DNA of 64,000 nt from CAXXOK01 sp963675655 (GCA_963675655.1 OY776489.1:1302001-1366000); one strand, 5' to 3'. Counted from the first letter of the stretch, positions 7,665-17,222 are shown. Numbers and translations: made by a program. Notes: generated by a model from the sequence alone, not told the origin.

Positions 7665-9467
7665 TCAGCCCTGCGCGGTCAGGTTGCGGGTGATGAGGAT
7701 ACGTTCGTCCGGCGCGGTGAGGCTGTCGCCAAAGGCATCCTGCCCGTCTACGGCGTAGCGGCGGATGGCGAGCGTATCGTTATCCAGCGCCTTGATGTCT
7801 AAATAGCCGGTTTGCAGCAACTTATGGGTGCGGCGGTGGGTGAGCACCTCGCTCACACGGGCCTTGAGCGCCGTATCGCCGCCCTCCCAGTCCATAGGCG
7901 CGCGGTTCCACGGGTCGGCCATGCCCTGCATGCCCAGCTCGTCTCCGTAGTACACGGTGGGCGCGCCGGGCAGGGCGCATAGCAGGCGCAGCGCCTCTAG
8001 ATAGCGCTCTTTGGCAAGCGCCAGTTGGCCGGGGCGCAGGCGGATCTTTTGCGCAGCTTCTCGCGGCATTTGGATAATGCCATCCTGATCGTACCCGGCA
8101 AAGGCGTTAAGGGCGCGCACGCGGTCGTGGCTGCCCAGCAGGTTCATCAGCGAATACCAAAACGGTGCGGGGTATACTTCCCGCTGGTGCAGCACCAGCC
8201 GCGCCACATCGTGCGCCGTTGCGCTGCCGGTAAAAAAGTCAATCACTACGCGGCGGAGGGGATAGTTCATCACGCTATCCAGCGTATCGCCCAGGCAATA
8301 GGAGCGGGGGATGCCGTAGGCCACTTTGTTGCTGGCGTCCTCCCATACTTCGCCCAGCAGCGTGCCCTGCGGGTTCTGCTTTTTCACGGCAGTGCGCATT
8401 TCCTGCAATAAGTCCATGGGCAGCTCGTCCGCCACGTCCAGCCGCCAGCCGCAGGCGCCGCGCTTCATCCACAGGGGCAAAACGCCGTTGCGGCCGTTGA
8501 GCAGAAACCGGTGGTAGTCCGGGTTGTTTTTTTCCACGGCGGGCAGGGTGTAAAAGCCCCACCATGTGTTGTAGCGGTCAGGGAATTCATCAAAGCGGTA
8601 CCACGCAAAATAAGGCGATTCCTTGCTCTGGTACGCGCCCACATCCGGGTAGCGGCCAAAGCGGTTAAAGTATACGCTGTCCGCGCCCGTATGGCTGAAT
8701 ACCCCGTCGCAAAGTACCTTCATGCCGCGCGCATCCGCGGCTTTCGTAAGCGCGCAAAAATCCTCGCGGGTACCCAAAATGGGATCGACGGTCTTATAGT
8801 CCCCGGTGTCGTAGCGGTGGTTGGTGCGCGCCTGCACGATGGGGTTTATATACAGCACCGTAACGCCCATGGCGCTGAGTATATCCAGTTTTTCCGTAAT
8901 GCCGCGCAGCGTGCCGCCGAAAAAATCCAGCGCGCGGTTATCGCCGTTTTCTGGGTCGATATCCAGCGTAGGCGGCTCGTTCCACGCGGGGTGGAAGGTT
9001 GCCTCCGGGTGTGCCTGCGCGATTGCCTTTTGCTGCGCTGCCGTATACGCGCCGCTGCGGGCAAAACGGTCGGGGAAGATTTGGTAAATCACCCCGGTGC
9101 GCAGGTATTCCGGCGTGGTATAAGCCGGGTCGTACACCGTTACCTGATAGCTGCGCGGCGCGCCGTACATTTGCGTACCCTCGCCGCCCAGCTCGTCCGC
9201 CGCGTTGCCGTAGCGTATTTCGCCCTCCGGCAGGGATACGATAAAATCGTACCAAAACAGCATAGGCGTTTCCGGCACGGTTATGCTGGCCTCAAACAGG
9301 CCGCCGCCCAGCGGGGTCATGGGAATCTGTTTTTCCGCCCCATCCCATGTGCGCAGGGTTACGGCGTCCCCTTCGTCATTTTGAAAACGTAGCCGTAGGG
9401 TGCTGCCCGGTGTAACAGGGCCAATGGGATCGCGATATGCGGACTGGTGGGAGTTGTGCAGTATCAT
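7665..9467 (-). CDS. GH13 alpha-amylase / neopullulanase-like glycosidase
   Basis: This 600-residue protein has no signal peptide and so is probably cytoplasmic, acting on maltodextrins or cyclodextrins. Residues 1-115 resemble a CBM34-like beta domain. The catalytic barrel shows CDGVFSHTG (253-261), GWRLDVADE with nucleophile Asp344, LLGEVWEDA with acid/base Glu373, and GSHD (445-448). The order fits cyclomaltodextrinase/neopullulanase. The start at 9467 has AAGGAGG nine bases upstream; a longer frame to 9725 is ignored because it runs through the promoters. It is divergent from the DUF6259 gene, which may belong to the same sugar pathway. Confidence 0.93.
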   Translation of the reverse strand: MILHNSHQSAYRDPIGPVTPGSTLRLRFQNDEGDAVTLRTWDGAEKQIPMTPLGGGLFEASITVPETPMLFWYDFIVSLPEGEIRYGNAADELGGEGTQMYGAPRSYQVTVYDPAYTTPEYLRTGVIYQIFPDRFARSGAYTAAQQKAIAQAHPEATFHPAWNEPPTLDIDPENGDNRALDFFGGTLRGITEKLDILSAMGVTVLYINPIVQARTNHRYDTGDYKTVDPILGTREDFCALTKAADARGMKVLCDGVFSHTGADSVYFNRFGRYPDVGAYQSKESPYFAWYRFDEFPDRYNTWWGFYTLPAVEKNNPDYHRFLLNGRNGVLPLWMKRGACGWRLDVADELPMDLLQEMRTAVKKQNPQGTLLGEVWEDASNKVAYGIPRSYCLGDTLDSVMNYPLRRVVIDFFTGSATAHDVARLVLHQREVYPAPFWYSLMNLLGSHDRVRALNAFAGYDQDGIIQMPREAAQKIRLRPGQLALAKERYLEALRLLCALPGAPTVYYGDELGMQGMADPWNRAPMDWEGGDTALKARVSEVLTHRRTHKLLQTGYLDIKALDNDTLAIRRYAVDGQDAFGDSLTAPDERILITRNLTAQG

Positions 9468-9500
9468 CCGGCGGGGCCTCCTTGTAAAAGAGCTTGTTCT

Positions 9501-9529
9501 ATCATACCGTTTTTGTGTCGGTTTCGCAA
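9501..9529 (-). promoter_or_regulatory. Promoter of the amylase gene
   Basis: On the minus strand TTGCGA, a 17-bp spacer and TATGAT end about 34 bp before the amylase start codon. It points away from the DUF6259 promoter at 9625. Confidence 0.65.
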
Positions 9530-9624
9530 TACGAACACCGCACAGCTGTGCGCGTGTGCGCGGCGGCGCAGGCTGGCGAATAAAAACCGGAAACGTTAAA
9601 TTTTCCGCGATGCCAACAAATAGG

Positions 9625-9653
9625 TTGACCTTCCGGCGCTTTGGGCTTACAGT
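9625..9653 (+). promoter_or_regulatory. Promoter of the DUF6259 gene
   Basis: TTGACC, a 17-bp spacer and TACAGT lie about 60 bp upstream of the start codon. The two promoters are back to back within 150 bp, so one regulator could control both genes; I see no clear operator. Confidence 0.6.
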
Positions 9654-9712
9654 AGGGTTACAACAATACGTATCGCTCAAAAACAAAGTAAAAATAACTG
9701 GGAGGCTATGGA

Positions 9713-11902
9713 ATGTATCATTCAAGGCTGCACCTGACCAACGGCATGGTTTCCGTTGTGCTGGACGCGCTCAGCGGCGAACCGCTGGAACTGGTGCTGG
9801 AAAGCAGGAAGGAAAACATACTCAAGAACAACCTCGCCCCAGAAGCGTCGCCGCTCAAGGTGCAGCTGTCGGACGGGCGCACGCTGCGCCCCGCCAAATA
9901 CATGGAAATGCTGCGCGACGAGACGCTTGCGCCCGGCATCACCCTCCAGCGGGAGGAGACGGAAAGCCGCGCAGTGGTTGCCTGCCCCGCACTGGTGGAT
10001 ATGCAAACCGGGGAACGTGTGGAGATCAAAGCCGTATGGTCGCTGTGGCTTTTGGCAGGGGATGAAAAGATACATTGGCGCCTCACGCTGAACAGCGGGC
10101 TTGACGCTACGGTGGATAAAGCGTATTTCCCCTACTTGCATGGGATTTGGCTGTCGGACGACTGGACGGGCGATACGCTGTACATGCCCATCCATTCGGG
10201 CGACCGGTGCCAAAACCCGACCGAAACCCTGTCGCGCAAACCCTCCGTGATCTCCTGGAAGTGGCAGGAATACCAATACGAATTTACGCTGGGCGGGCCG
10301 TTTGGCCAATATAATGAAGATACGGGCTGCTATGAGCGGGAGTGCAGGTACTCCGGCCCCTGCTCCATGCTGTACGCCGTGCTTTCCAACCCGGCGCTGG
10401 ACATGAGCGTATACCTCACCTGCCGTAACGACGGCTTACAGCTCAAAGCGCTGCGGGCGGCTACCTACGGCGTGGAGCGCCCCGGCGTTTCCCTTGCCAT
10501 CGCGCATTTCCCCTGCCTTGGCAAGGGGCAGTGGGAAAGCGAGGAATGCGTGCTGATGCTCAGCGAAGGGGATTGGCACAAGGGCGCGGACGATTACCGC
10601 GCGTGGCGCGAATCGGTGCCCAAACCCGTGTTGGAACGCCGCCACAGGCCGGATTGGTATTTGACAAGCCCGGGGCTGGTGGCGCATTACGATTTTAAGT
10701 ACCAGCGCGGGTTTATCGTGCACCGCTTTGCAGACATTCCCGCGCTGTACGATATGGCGGAAAGCTTCGGCATGAACCACCTGCTGCTGTCCGGGTGGAA
10801 TCAGGATGGGTTTGACGATGGCTTCCCCTGCTACACGCCCGACCCGGAGCTGGGAACCGAGCAGGAGCTGAAGGATGCGCTGCAAAATGTGCGCGACCGC
10901 GGCGGGCATGTGGCGTTTTACATTAACGCGCGCCTTTGCAACACCAAGTACGAAGAGCTTCGCGAGCTGTACGAAAACGGCGCGGCTGCCCATGCGGACG
11001 GTACCCTTGAAATAGAAAAATACGGCGCGGGCAACCTCAACTTTGCCTGCATGTGCACAGGCGCCGCGGCGTGGCAAGGCAGGATGGCGCATACCGTCGA
11101 TTACCTGACGACGACTATCGGCGCGGACAGTATGTATCTGGATCAGCTGGGGATGGCGAAGGGGCTGCTGTGCTACAACGAAACCCACACACACGGTAAA
11201 AACCGGGGTGGATGGAACCAGGGGTACGAAGCGATGCTTTCCCAAATGCGCGCCCAGTACCCGGCGGAGGGCATGGCGCTTTTGTTTGAAGGCGCAAGCG
11301 ATATTCACGCCCGCGGCGCATCCGGGCAGCTTATTTCTACCATGTTCTTCAACGGCGCATACCCCGAACTATACAAGTACACATTCCCGGATGATATACT
11401 GGTGGACATGATGTGCCCCGCCTCCCACAGCGCCATGCGCCCGGCACACATCGCGCGCAAGAGCACGTTTCTGTTATACCGTGCGTTCTGCGTCGGCTCG
11501 TATTTCTGGGTGTACGATTTGGAGGAGGACAATACCTTCCGCTGGGATGCGCAGCAGCTGGAACGGCTCAAGCGGGTGATTGCCATCCGCAAGGCGTGGC
11601 TGACGCAATACGGCCATGGAACCTTCCGGGATACAGTGGGCCTATGCGGGGTACCGCAGCAGGAGGGGCTGATTGTAAAACGGTTCGATTTGGAGAACGG
11701 CGTGCTGTTGGCCTGCGCCAACGAAAAGAAGGCGGATGCCTCCGTGGTGGTGGAAGGACTGCCCAACGCGCGGGCGGTGATACGCGCCTTTGAACACCCG
11801 CAGGAAGAGCGGGCGCTTACGGTGGAGAGCGTACCCGGCGGGGTGCGCGTGCCGCTTGGCGGTACGGAGCTGTGCTATATTGTGCTGACCCCGCAGCCCT
11901 AA
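9713..11902 (+). CDS. DUF6259-domain protein, probable carbohydrate-active enzyme
   Basis: A 729-residue soluble protein without a signal peptide. Residues 1-300 are beta-rich. The middle reads as a TIM barrel: strand-like segments end in acidic motifs such as SGWNQDGFDDGFP and TIGADSMYLDQLGM, and substrate-type residues occur in THTHGKNRGGWNQG. A small beta domain closes the protein. This is the DUF6259 layout, which resembles glycoside hydrolases of the alpha-galactosidase superfamily. Which acid is catalytic is not clear, and the substrate is unknown. GGGAGG seven bases upstream fixes the start. The divergent amylase supports a role in glycan use. Confidence 0.75.
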   Translation: MYHSRLHLTNGMVSVVLDALSGEPLELVLESRKENILKNNLAPEASPLKVQLSDGRTLRPAKYMEMLRDETLAPGITLQREETESRAVVACPALVDMQTGERVEIKAVWSLWLLAGDEKIHWRLTLNSGLDATVDKAYFPYLHGIWLSDDWTGDTLYMPIHSGDRCQNPTETLSRKPSVISWKWQEYQYEFTLGGPFGQYNEDTGCYERECRYSGPCSMLYAVLSNPALDMSVYLTCRNDGLQLKALRAATYGVERPGVSLAIAHFPCLGKGQWESEECVLMLSEGDWHKGADDYRAWRESVPKPVLERRHRPDWYLTSPGLVAHYDFKYQRGFIVHRFADIPALYDMAESFGMNHLLLSGWNQDGFDDGFPCYTPDPELGTEQELKDALQNVRDRGGHVAFYINARLCNTKYEELRELYENGAAAHADGTLEIEKYGAGNLNFACMCTGAAAWQGRMAHTVDYLTTTIGADSMYLDQLGMAKGLLCYNETHTHGKNRGGWNQGYEAMLSQMRAQYPAEGMALLFEGASDIHARGASGQLISTMFFNGAYPELYKYTFPDDILVDMMCPASHSAMRPAHIARKSTFLLYRAFCVGSYFWVYDLEEDNTFRWDAQQLERLKRVIAIRKAWLTQYGHGTFRDTVGLCGVPQQEGLIVKRFDLENGVLLACANEKKADASVVVEGLPNARAVIRAFEHPQEERALTVESVPGGVRVPLGGTELCYIVLTPQP

Positions 11903-11964
11903 CAAAGCGCGGCTGCGTGGCGCAGTAAAAATCTGTCGGGGAGAAACGGCAATGAAACAAGATG

Positions 11965-12010
11965 CGAGCGGGGACGTTTCGGGGAATGGAAACGTCTCCG
12001 CTCGTTTTTG
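11965..12010. terminator. Terminator after the DUF6259 gene
   Basis: A 16-bp stem (CGAGCGGGGACGTTTC and its complement, one G-T pair) with an 8-base loop is followed by GTTTTTG. It ends the plus-strand transcript, and may also serve the minus-strand whiA transcript. Confidence 0.8.
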
Positions 12011-12165
12011 TTGTGTTTGGTTGGCTGCCGGGCTTATAAAATCCAGCCTCGCTTACGAGGATACTTTGCAATTAACATACACCCAAAAGGGTACAAAAAA
12101 GCCCGCGAAAAACCAAGCCGCAGGCCTGATTTTACTGCGGGTGAAACTGCGGTTTGCAGGCGCGT

Positions 12166-12426
12166 TTACGCGCCTTGCGTTTGGATGGCCTCTGTCAGCG
12201 CGGTGGTGGCGGCCAGTTCGTCTGTACCGTCGGCGACCAGCGTGGCGTGCCCGCCGGGCAGCTTTGCCTGCGACAAAAGCCCTAGCATACTTTTCATGTT
12301 CAGCACCAGCCCTTCGCATTCCAGCGTAAGGCGGCTTTGGTAGCGGCTGGCGGTAGCGGCCAGCTCTGCGGCGGTGGCGCGGGTAAAGGGCATCAAAGGT
12401 TGCAGGTCCAGTTCGGTTCTGATCAT
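12166..12426 (-). CDS. HPr-fold protein without the catalytic histidine (Crh-like)
   Basis: An 86-residue HPr-family protein. NMKSMLGLLS places Ser at position 46, exactly the HPr kinase target site. The sequence at positions 14-18 is FTRAT: the phosphotransfer His15 of HPr is Thr15 here. That is the arrangement of Bacillus Crh, where residue 15 is Gln. It therefore cannot carry phosphate in the PTS but could act in carbon catabolite control through Ser46. It lies 55 bp downstream of whiA, as crh does in Bacillus. The start is set by GGAGG eight bases upstream; a longer frame begins at 12459. Confidence 0.82.
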   Translation of the reverse strand: MIRTELDLQPLMPFTRATAAELAATASRYQSRLTLECEGLVLNMKSMLGLLSQAKLPGGHATLVADGTDELAATTALTEAIQTQGA

Positions 12427-12481
12427 ATCGGAATCCTCCAGTTGGCGGCGCAAACGCACCGGTGATGGGAAGCAGGGTGTT

Positions 12482-13453
12482 TTAGGTGGGGGTTTTGGCG
12501 GGGGGCGGCGCGGGCAGCTCCTCCCGGGCGAATTGCAATAGTCTGCGCATGCGGTGGTTTACGCCGCTTTTGCCGATGGGCGGCGAAAGGGTCTGGCCCA
12601 GCTCCTCCAGCGTCAAATCGGGGGCTTGCAGGCGCGCGCGGGCGATTTGCTGCAGGGCGGGGGGCATGGCGGCGAAACGGTCGGTTTCCATGAGCCGGGT
12701 GATCAGCGTAAGCTGCTCCTGACTGGCTTGCATCTGCTTGCGCAGGTTGGCGCTATCGCAGTTCATGGCGCGGTTCACCGTCGCCAGCACCTGCCGCTGC
12801 ACGCGCAGGGATTCCAGCCGGGTTACCGCATTGTGCGCGCCGACGGCCGTAAGGATATCGGCAATCTGGTCGCTTCGCTTGCAGTAGATGGCGGGTATAT
12901 CTTTGCGCGTGGTGTATTTTACCGGAATGCCGATGCTTTGCAGACATTTGGCTACGGAAAGGCGCAAGGTTTCATCCTTGACGGTAAACTCCAAATGGTA
13001 GGCGTGCTCGGGGCTTGAAAGCGTGCCGCAGCCCAACAGCGCGCCGCGCAGAAACGAGCGGCGGCAGCAATCCCGGTTCAGGCGGATGCGCGGCGTGGTG
13101 GCGCGCAGCGCGGGCGCTCCGTCCTCCCCCGTTTCCATCATGCCCAGCTGCGTAAGCAAAGCGGGGGCCTGCCTGGGGCCGACGGTGAGCACGCACTTGC
13201 GGCGTCCGCCAAAACGCGCGTAGGTTACGTAATGCAGCTGCGCCACAATTTGCAGTTCTTTTTGCAGCAGTACAAAAACGCGCCGCGCAATGGCGGGGCT
13301 TTCCACGGTAAACTGCACGCTCAGCTTGCTTTGCCCCAGCAGCGATATGGCGCCCAGCGTCATATACAGCGCGCCCAGCTCCGCAAGGCGGCAGCAGGGC
13401 TTATCGCAGGGGACGCGGCAAAGCTCCTCCTTGGTATCCGATGAAAAGGACAT
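12482..13453 (-). CDS. whiA: Transcriptional regulator / cell-division protein WhiA
   Basis: This 323-residue protein has an N-terminal LAGLIDADG-homing-endonuclease-like fold with a Cys-rich start (CDKPCCR) and RRSFLRGALLGCGTL near 130. The C-terminal helix-turn-helix includes LTLEELGQTLSPPIGKSGVNHRMRRL. WhiA supports cell division and chromosome segregation in Firmicutes. Length is normal. GGAGGG precedes the start. In many Firmicutes the order is rapZ-yvcK-whiA-crh; here rapZ is 27 kb away at 40298 and no yvcK is in the window. Confidence 0.95.
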   Translation of the reverse strand: MSFSSDTKEELCRVPCDKPCCRLAELGALYMTLGAISLLGQSKLSVQFTVESPAIARRVFVLLQKELQIVAQLHYVTYARFGGRRKCVLTVGPRQAPALLTQLGMMETGEDGAPALRATTPRIRLNRDCCRRSFLRGALLGCGTLSSPEHAYHLEFTVKDETLRLSVAKCLQSIGIPVKYTTRKDIPAIYCKRSDQIADILTAVGAHNAVTRLESLRVQRQVLATVNRAMNCDSANLRKQMQASQEQLTLITRLMETDRFAAMPPALQQIARARLQAPDLTLEELGQTLSPPIGKSGVNHRMRRLLQFAREELPAPPPAKTPT

Positions 13454-13602
13454 GTCCGCCCTCCAGTAAAAAAATCAATCCATGTACAGGAAACAACCGT
13501 GACCCGACGGCCCGCGGCAAAGGAACCGGCGCGCCCGTACGCGGCGGGGCTGCTGCCTGCCGCGGCTGTGCGCCGGCGGGGTATAACGATCAAGGTAGTT
13601 TT

Positions 13603-13631
13603 ATTGTACGCAATTCGGCTGTGTACGTCAA
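13603..13631 (-). promoter_or_regulatory. Promoter of whiA-crh
   Basis: The minus strand reads TTGACG, a 17-bp spacer and TACAAT, about 150 bp upstream of whiA. It leaves a GC-rich untranslated leader of about 140 nt containing possible hairpins that I could not assign. Confidence 0.65.
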
Positions 13632-13655
13632 GCGGAGGTTATGGGGCGGGGACGG

Positions 13656-13684
13656 TTGTAGAGCGGCGAAGGTTCTGCTATAAT
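13656..13684 (+). promoter_or_regulatory. Promoter of the ROK kinase gene
   Basis: TTGTAG, a 17-bp spacer and a perfect TATAAT lie 35 bp upstream of the start codon. This promoter diverges from that of whiA. Confidence 0.7.
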
Positions 13685-13719
13685 GGAGCGTAAATAAACG
13701 AAACAGAGGGTGGCTTTTC

Positions 13720-14598
13720 ATGCGGAAGATTGGTGCGCTGGAAGCGGGCGGAACCAAAATGGTGCTGGGTGTATACGACGAAAACGGTAATTCGCTGGCA
13801 CAGGAAACGTATCCTACCTTAACCCCGGAAGAGACCGTACCCAAGATGCACGATTTTTTGCTGCGTCATCAGGTGGATGCGCTGGGCGTGGGCACGTTTG
13901 GCCCCGTACAGCTGGACCCTTCCGCGCCCAACTACGGCGCGATTACCACCACGCCCAAGCTGGCCTGGCGGGATTATCCCCTGCTGTCGGTACTGACCGA
14001 GGGCATGGACATTCCCAGCGCGATTGATACGGACGTAAACGCGGCGGTGCTGGCGGAGGCGGCGCAAGGCGCGGCGCGCGGCGTGAGCGATGCGGTGTAC
14101 ATTACCGTAGGCACGGGCGTAGGCGGCGGGGTGCTCTCCGGCGGTAAGCTGGTGCACGGGTTGATGCATCCGGAGCTGGGGCATATGTTGCTGCGCCCCC
14201 ACAAGGACGACCCCATTCCTGAAGGCGTTTGCCCCTACCATAACGGCTGTCTGGAAGGGCTTGCGGCGGGCCCCGCGCTGGGCAAGCGCAGCGGCTGCGA
14301 CGCGCGTACCCTGCCGGACGACGCGCCTGTGTTTTCCATCGAAGCCGATTATCTGGCGCAGATGTGTGTAAACCTGCTCATGATTTTAAGCCCGCAGAAG
14401 ATTATTCTGGGCGGCGGCGTGATGGGCCGTAAAACGCTCTACCCCATGATTCGCGAGCGCGTGGTCAAGCTGCTGGGCGGCTACCTGCCCGTAACGGAAA
14501 ACAACATCGATTCCATCATCGTACCGCCGGCGTTATTCCCCATCAGCGGGTTAGTTGGGGCATATCTGCTGGGGAAAGAAGCATTAGCAGCTCGCTGA
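13720..14598 (+). CDS. ROK-family sugar kinase, probable fructokinase
   Basis: A 292-residue kinase. ALEAGGTKM binds ATP phosphate; DTDVNAAVLAEA and TVGTGVGGG form the active-site and glycine loops. ELGHMLL leads into the zinc-binding ROK signature CPYHNGCLEGLAAGPAL, and IILGGGVM closes the nucleotide site. The sequence type fits GmuE/ScrK-like fructokinases, which phosphorylate fructose; other hexoses are possible. The stop codon is 2 bp from the first hairpin element, so the message probably carries these repeats in its 3' end. Confidence 0.9.
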   Translation: MRKIGALEAGGTKMVLGVYDENGNSLAQETYPTLTPEETVPKMHDFLLRHQVDALGVGTFGPVQLDPSAPNYGAITTTPKLAWRDYPLLSVLTEGMDIPSAIDTDVNAAVLAEAAQGAARGVSDAVYITVGTGVGGGVLSGGKLVHGLMHPELGHMLLRPHKDDPIPEGVCPYHNGCLEGLAAGPALGKRSGCDARTLPDDAPVFSIEADYLAQMCVNLLMILSPQKIILGGGVMGRKTLYPMIRERVVKLLGGYLPVTENNIDSIIVPPALFPISGLVGAYLLGKEALAAR

Positions 14599-14600
14599 GG

Positions 14601-15405
14601 CAGCTTGCTGAAAAAGACCCATCTGCGGTGTCAACTTCAGAATGGCAAGGGGAATCACAGCTTACTGAAAAGGGCTCATCTGCGTTGTCAACTTCAGAAT
14701 GGCAAAGGGAATCACTTACGCACGAGTAAGCTCATCCCTTTGCCATCTTTGTTTCCTAGCATCTGCGCCTTTTTGAGCAAGCTGGGGTTGGGTGTTGCCG
14801 TATGGGAAAGCTCATCCTCTTGCCTCCCTTGTTTCCTAGCATCTGTGCCTTTTTAAGCAAGCTGGGGTTGGTGCTTTTCGTATGGAAAAAAAAACACACA
14901 GCCCTTTTGCCCTTTCCATCCGGCCAAGCCAATCAATATTGTTAATATACCATTGCCTACCCCATTATCCGCGTGAAACGCGGATAAACCGGGTCAAGGG
15001 CAGCTTGCTGAAAAAGACCCATCTGCGGTATCAACTTCAGAATGGCAAGGGGAATCACAGCTTGCTGAAAAGGGCTCATCTGCGTTGTCAACTTCAGAAT
15101 GGCAAGGGGAATCACTTACGCACGAGTAAGCTCATCCCTTTGCCATCTTTGTTTCCTAGCATCTAAACCCTTTTGAGCAAGCTGGGGTGGGGTGTTGCCG
15201 TATGGATAAATGCATCCGCATCCTCGTTATCCTCTCCATCCGGCCAAGCCAACGGATATTGTAAAGCCACTCTTGCCTACCCCATTATCCGCGTGAAACG
15301 CGGATAAACCGGGTCAAGGGCAGTGCCCTTGTCAGGTTCCAAGGGTGAAACCCTTGGCGGGTCAAGGGCAGTGCCCTTGTCGGGTTCCAAGGGTGAAACC
15401 CTTGG
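14601..15405. repeat. Hairpin repeat cluster I (elements A and B)
   Basis: Order: half A (14601-14657), full A (14658-14784), a right half of A (about 14810-14864), module B cut off at 15000, half A (15001-15057), full A (15058-15184) and module B (about 15229-15405). In the last module the two terminal hairpins (CAAGGGCAGTGCCCTTG and CCAAGGGTGAAACCCTTGG) are duplicated in tandem. The cluster starts 2 bp after the ROK kinase stop and ends 6 bp before the 3' end of the oleate hydratase gene, filling the space between convergent genes. I see no protein gene in it. Confidence 0.92.
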
Positions 15406-15411
15406 TAGGAA

Positions 15412-17190
15412 TTAGATCACATGATGGTCTTTGAGTAGGGCTTCGATATCCGTGTTGCGCACGCGCTTGAGCACGCTCTTTAGTGCCAGCTTCTGCACCG
15501 GGCTCATGTGCATGTCGGTCAGTTTGCGGCCGTCCCGCAGCTGTATGGAGGCATTGAGCAGATCGCGCACATCGTATACGCTGCCCCACACCTCCGGCAC
15601 ACCCCGGTCGATGCCAAGCAGGGTGTATACGGCCTCCATGCCGGTACGGATGGAGTACTCGGTGGTAAAAATGGTGTCCCGCTTGGTTTCGGCGAACTGG
15701 CCGAGGAAGGCGAAGTTCACGCTGCCCTCCGGCACTACGGCGGGGCGGTCGCCCGCGGCGCGGGGCATGAAGAAGGCGGTAATATAGGGCATCATCACAG
15801 GTACGGTGTTGGCGCTGTTTTCCGCTAAATCCGCGATGTCGCTTTCCGGCACGCCCAGATGGTAGAGCCACTCCATGCAAATTTCCTTGCCGGTGCAATC
15901 GCGCATCGGCTTTTGAATGTAGTCGCCCGGCCTGTCGCTGAACAAGCCGTACACCCAGCCGACCAGCTGGTTTTTGGGCTGGTTGCGGAACTGGGGCTGG
16001 CGGTTGAAGGTCCAGCTCATGAGCCAGCTGGAATCCTGCACGGTCACAATGCCGCCGGTAACCACCTTGCCGCTGAAGGGATCGCGCTTGCAGATGTTTT
16101 GGATGTAGGGCACAATGCGATCGTCCAGCGTGGTAACGGTTGCGCTCATCCAATTGGTCAGCTCGGGATCGTGGCAGAATTTATCGGGGTGACCGAAAGC
16201 GGGGCTTTGCGCGGCGATGCTGCGCCACATATCCCACCCGCCGCCGGGTTTCAGCTCCTTTTGGAAGGGGGCGGGTTTGTCCTGCGCGCCGATGGCGGAG
16301 TTTTCCACGCAGCCGCCGTTGGTGATGAACACCAAATCGTTCTCCGTCAGGGCGATGCTGTCCGCCTTGTCCTCCCGCAAAAGGGAAATGCTTGTGGCGA
16401 CCTTGCGCCCGCCCTGTATAGCAAAATCCACGCCCGTTACTTTGGTGTTGTAGTGGAACTGCACGCCAAAGCCCTTTAAGTACTCGATCATCGGGAGAAT
16501 CATGGATTCGTACTGGTTGTAGCGCGTAAAGCGCAGGGCTTTAAAGTCCGGCAGGCCGCCCACATGGTGGATAAAGCGCTTAAGGTACAGCTTCATCTCC
16601 AGCGCGCTGTGCCAGTTTTCAAAGGCGAACATGGTGCGCCAGTACATCCAGAAATTGGAGGTAAGCACCTCGTCGCTGAAATACTCGGTAATCTTTTTAT
16701 CGTACAGCTCTTCATCCGGCGTGAAGAACAGGTGCATAATCTCCATGGCGCCTTTGTCCGAAAGGCCGAACTTGCCGTCCGTGTGCGCATCCTTGCCGCG
16801 TTTCTCGGTGGCGCGCATCAGCGAGGAGTTGGGATCGTGCTTGTTGAGCCAATAATACTCGTCCAGCACGCTTACGCCCTCGGTTTGGATGGAGGGGATG
16901 GAGCGGAACAAATCCCACATACACTCAAAATGGTTGTCCATCTCGCGGCCGCCGCGCATGACATAGCCGACGCCGTTATACTGGTAGCCGTCGCACGCGC
17001 CGCCGGGGATGGGGTCTTTCTCCAAAATGTGCACATGTGCGCCCTTCATGCGGCCGTCGCGTACAAGGTAGCACGCTGCCGAAAGCGCGGCTAACCCGGA
17101 ACCGACAATATAGGCGGATTTGCGGTCCACGCCTGCGGGTTTTTCGGGACGGGCGAAAGCTTCGTAATTGCCGCTGGAATAATACATCAT
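15412..17190 (-). CDS. ohyA: Oleate hydratase
   Basis: This 592-residue FAD enzyme (formerly myosin-cross-reactive antigen) adds water to the cis-9 double bond of unsaturated fatty acids to give 10-hydroxy acids, a detoxification used by gut bacteria. The FAD-binding glycine motif is GSGLAALSAACYL near 31-43. The substrate-side loop MRGGREMDNHFECMWDLF carries the glutamate needed for hydration. Length is typical. AGGAGG six bases upstream supports the start; a second ATG follows at once. A TetR-family gene lies upstream on the same strand and a palindrome covers the promoter, suggesting fatty-acid-responsive repression. Confidence 0.95.
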   Translation of the reverse strand: MMYYSSGNYEAFARPEKPAGVDRKSAYIVGSGLAALSAACYLVRDGRMKGAHVHILEKDPIPGGACDGYQYNGVGYVMRGGREMDNHFECMWDLFRSIPSIQTEGVSVLDEYYWLNKHDPNSSLMRATEKRGKDAHTDGKFGLSDKGAMEIMHLFFTPDEELYDKKITEYFSDEVLTSNFWMYWRTMFAFENWHSALEMKLYLKRFIHHVGGLPDFKALRFTRYNQYESMILPMIEYLKGFGVQFHYNTKVTGVDFAIQGGRKVATSISLLREDKADSIALTENDLVFITNGGCVENSAIGAQDKPAPFQKELKPGGGWDMWRSIAAQSPAFGHPDKFCHDPELTNWMSATVTTLDDRIVPYIQNICKRDPFSGKVVTGGIVTVQDSSWLMSWTFNRQPQFRNQPKNQLVGWVYGLFSDRPGDYIQKPMRDCTGKEICMEWLYHLGVPESDIADLAENSANTVPVMMPYITAFFMPRAAGDRPAVVPEGSVNFAFLGQFAETKRDTIFTTEYSIRTGMEAVYTLLGIDRGVPEVWGSVYDVRDLLNASIQLRDGRKLTDMHMSPVQKLALKSVLKRVRNTDIEALLKDHHVI

Positions 17191-17222
17191 AGTAAACCTC
17201 CTGTTTTGGTGGATTCGGTTCT

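Noticed and set aside
8511..9392. Long plus-strand frame opposite the amylase gene
   Set aside because: Antisense shadow of a GC-rich gene: arginine/alanine-rich, no ribosome binding site, and the minus-strand amylase has clear catalytic motifs.
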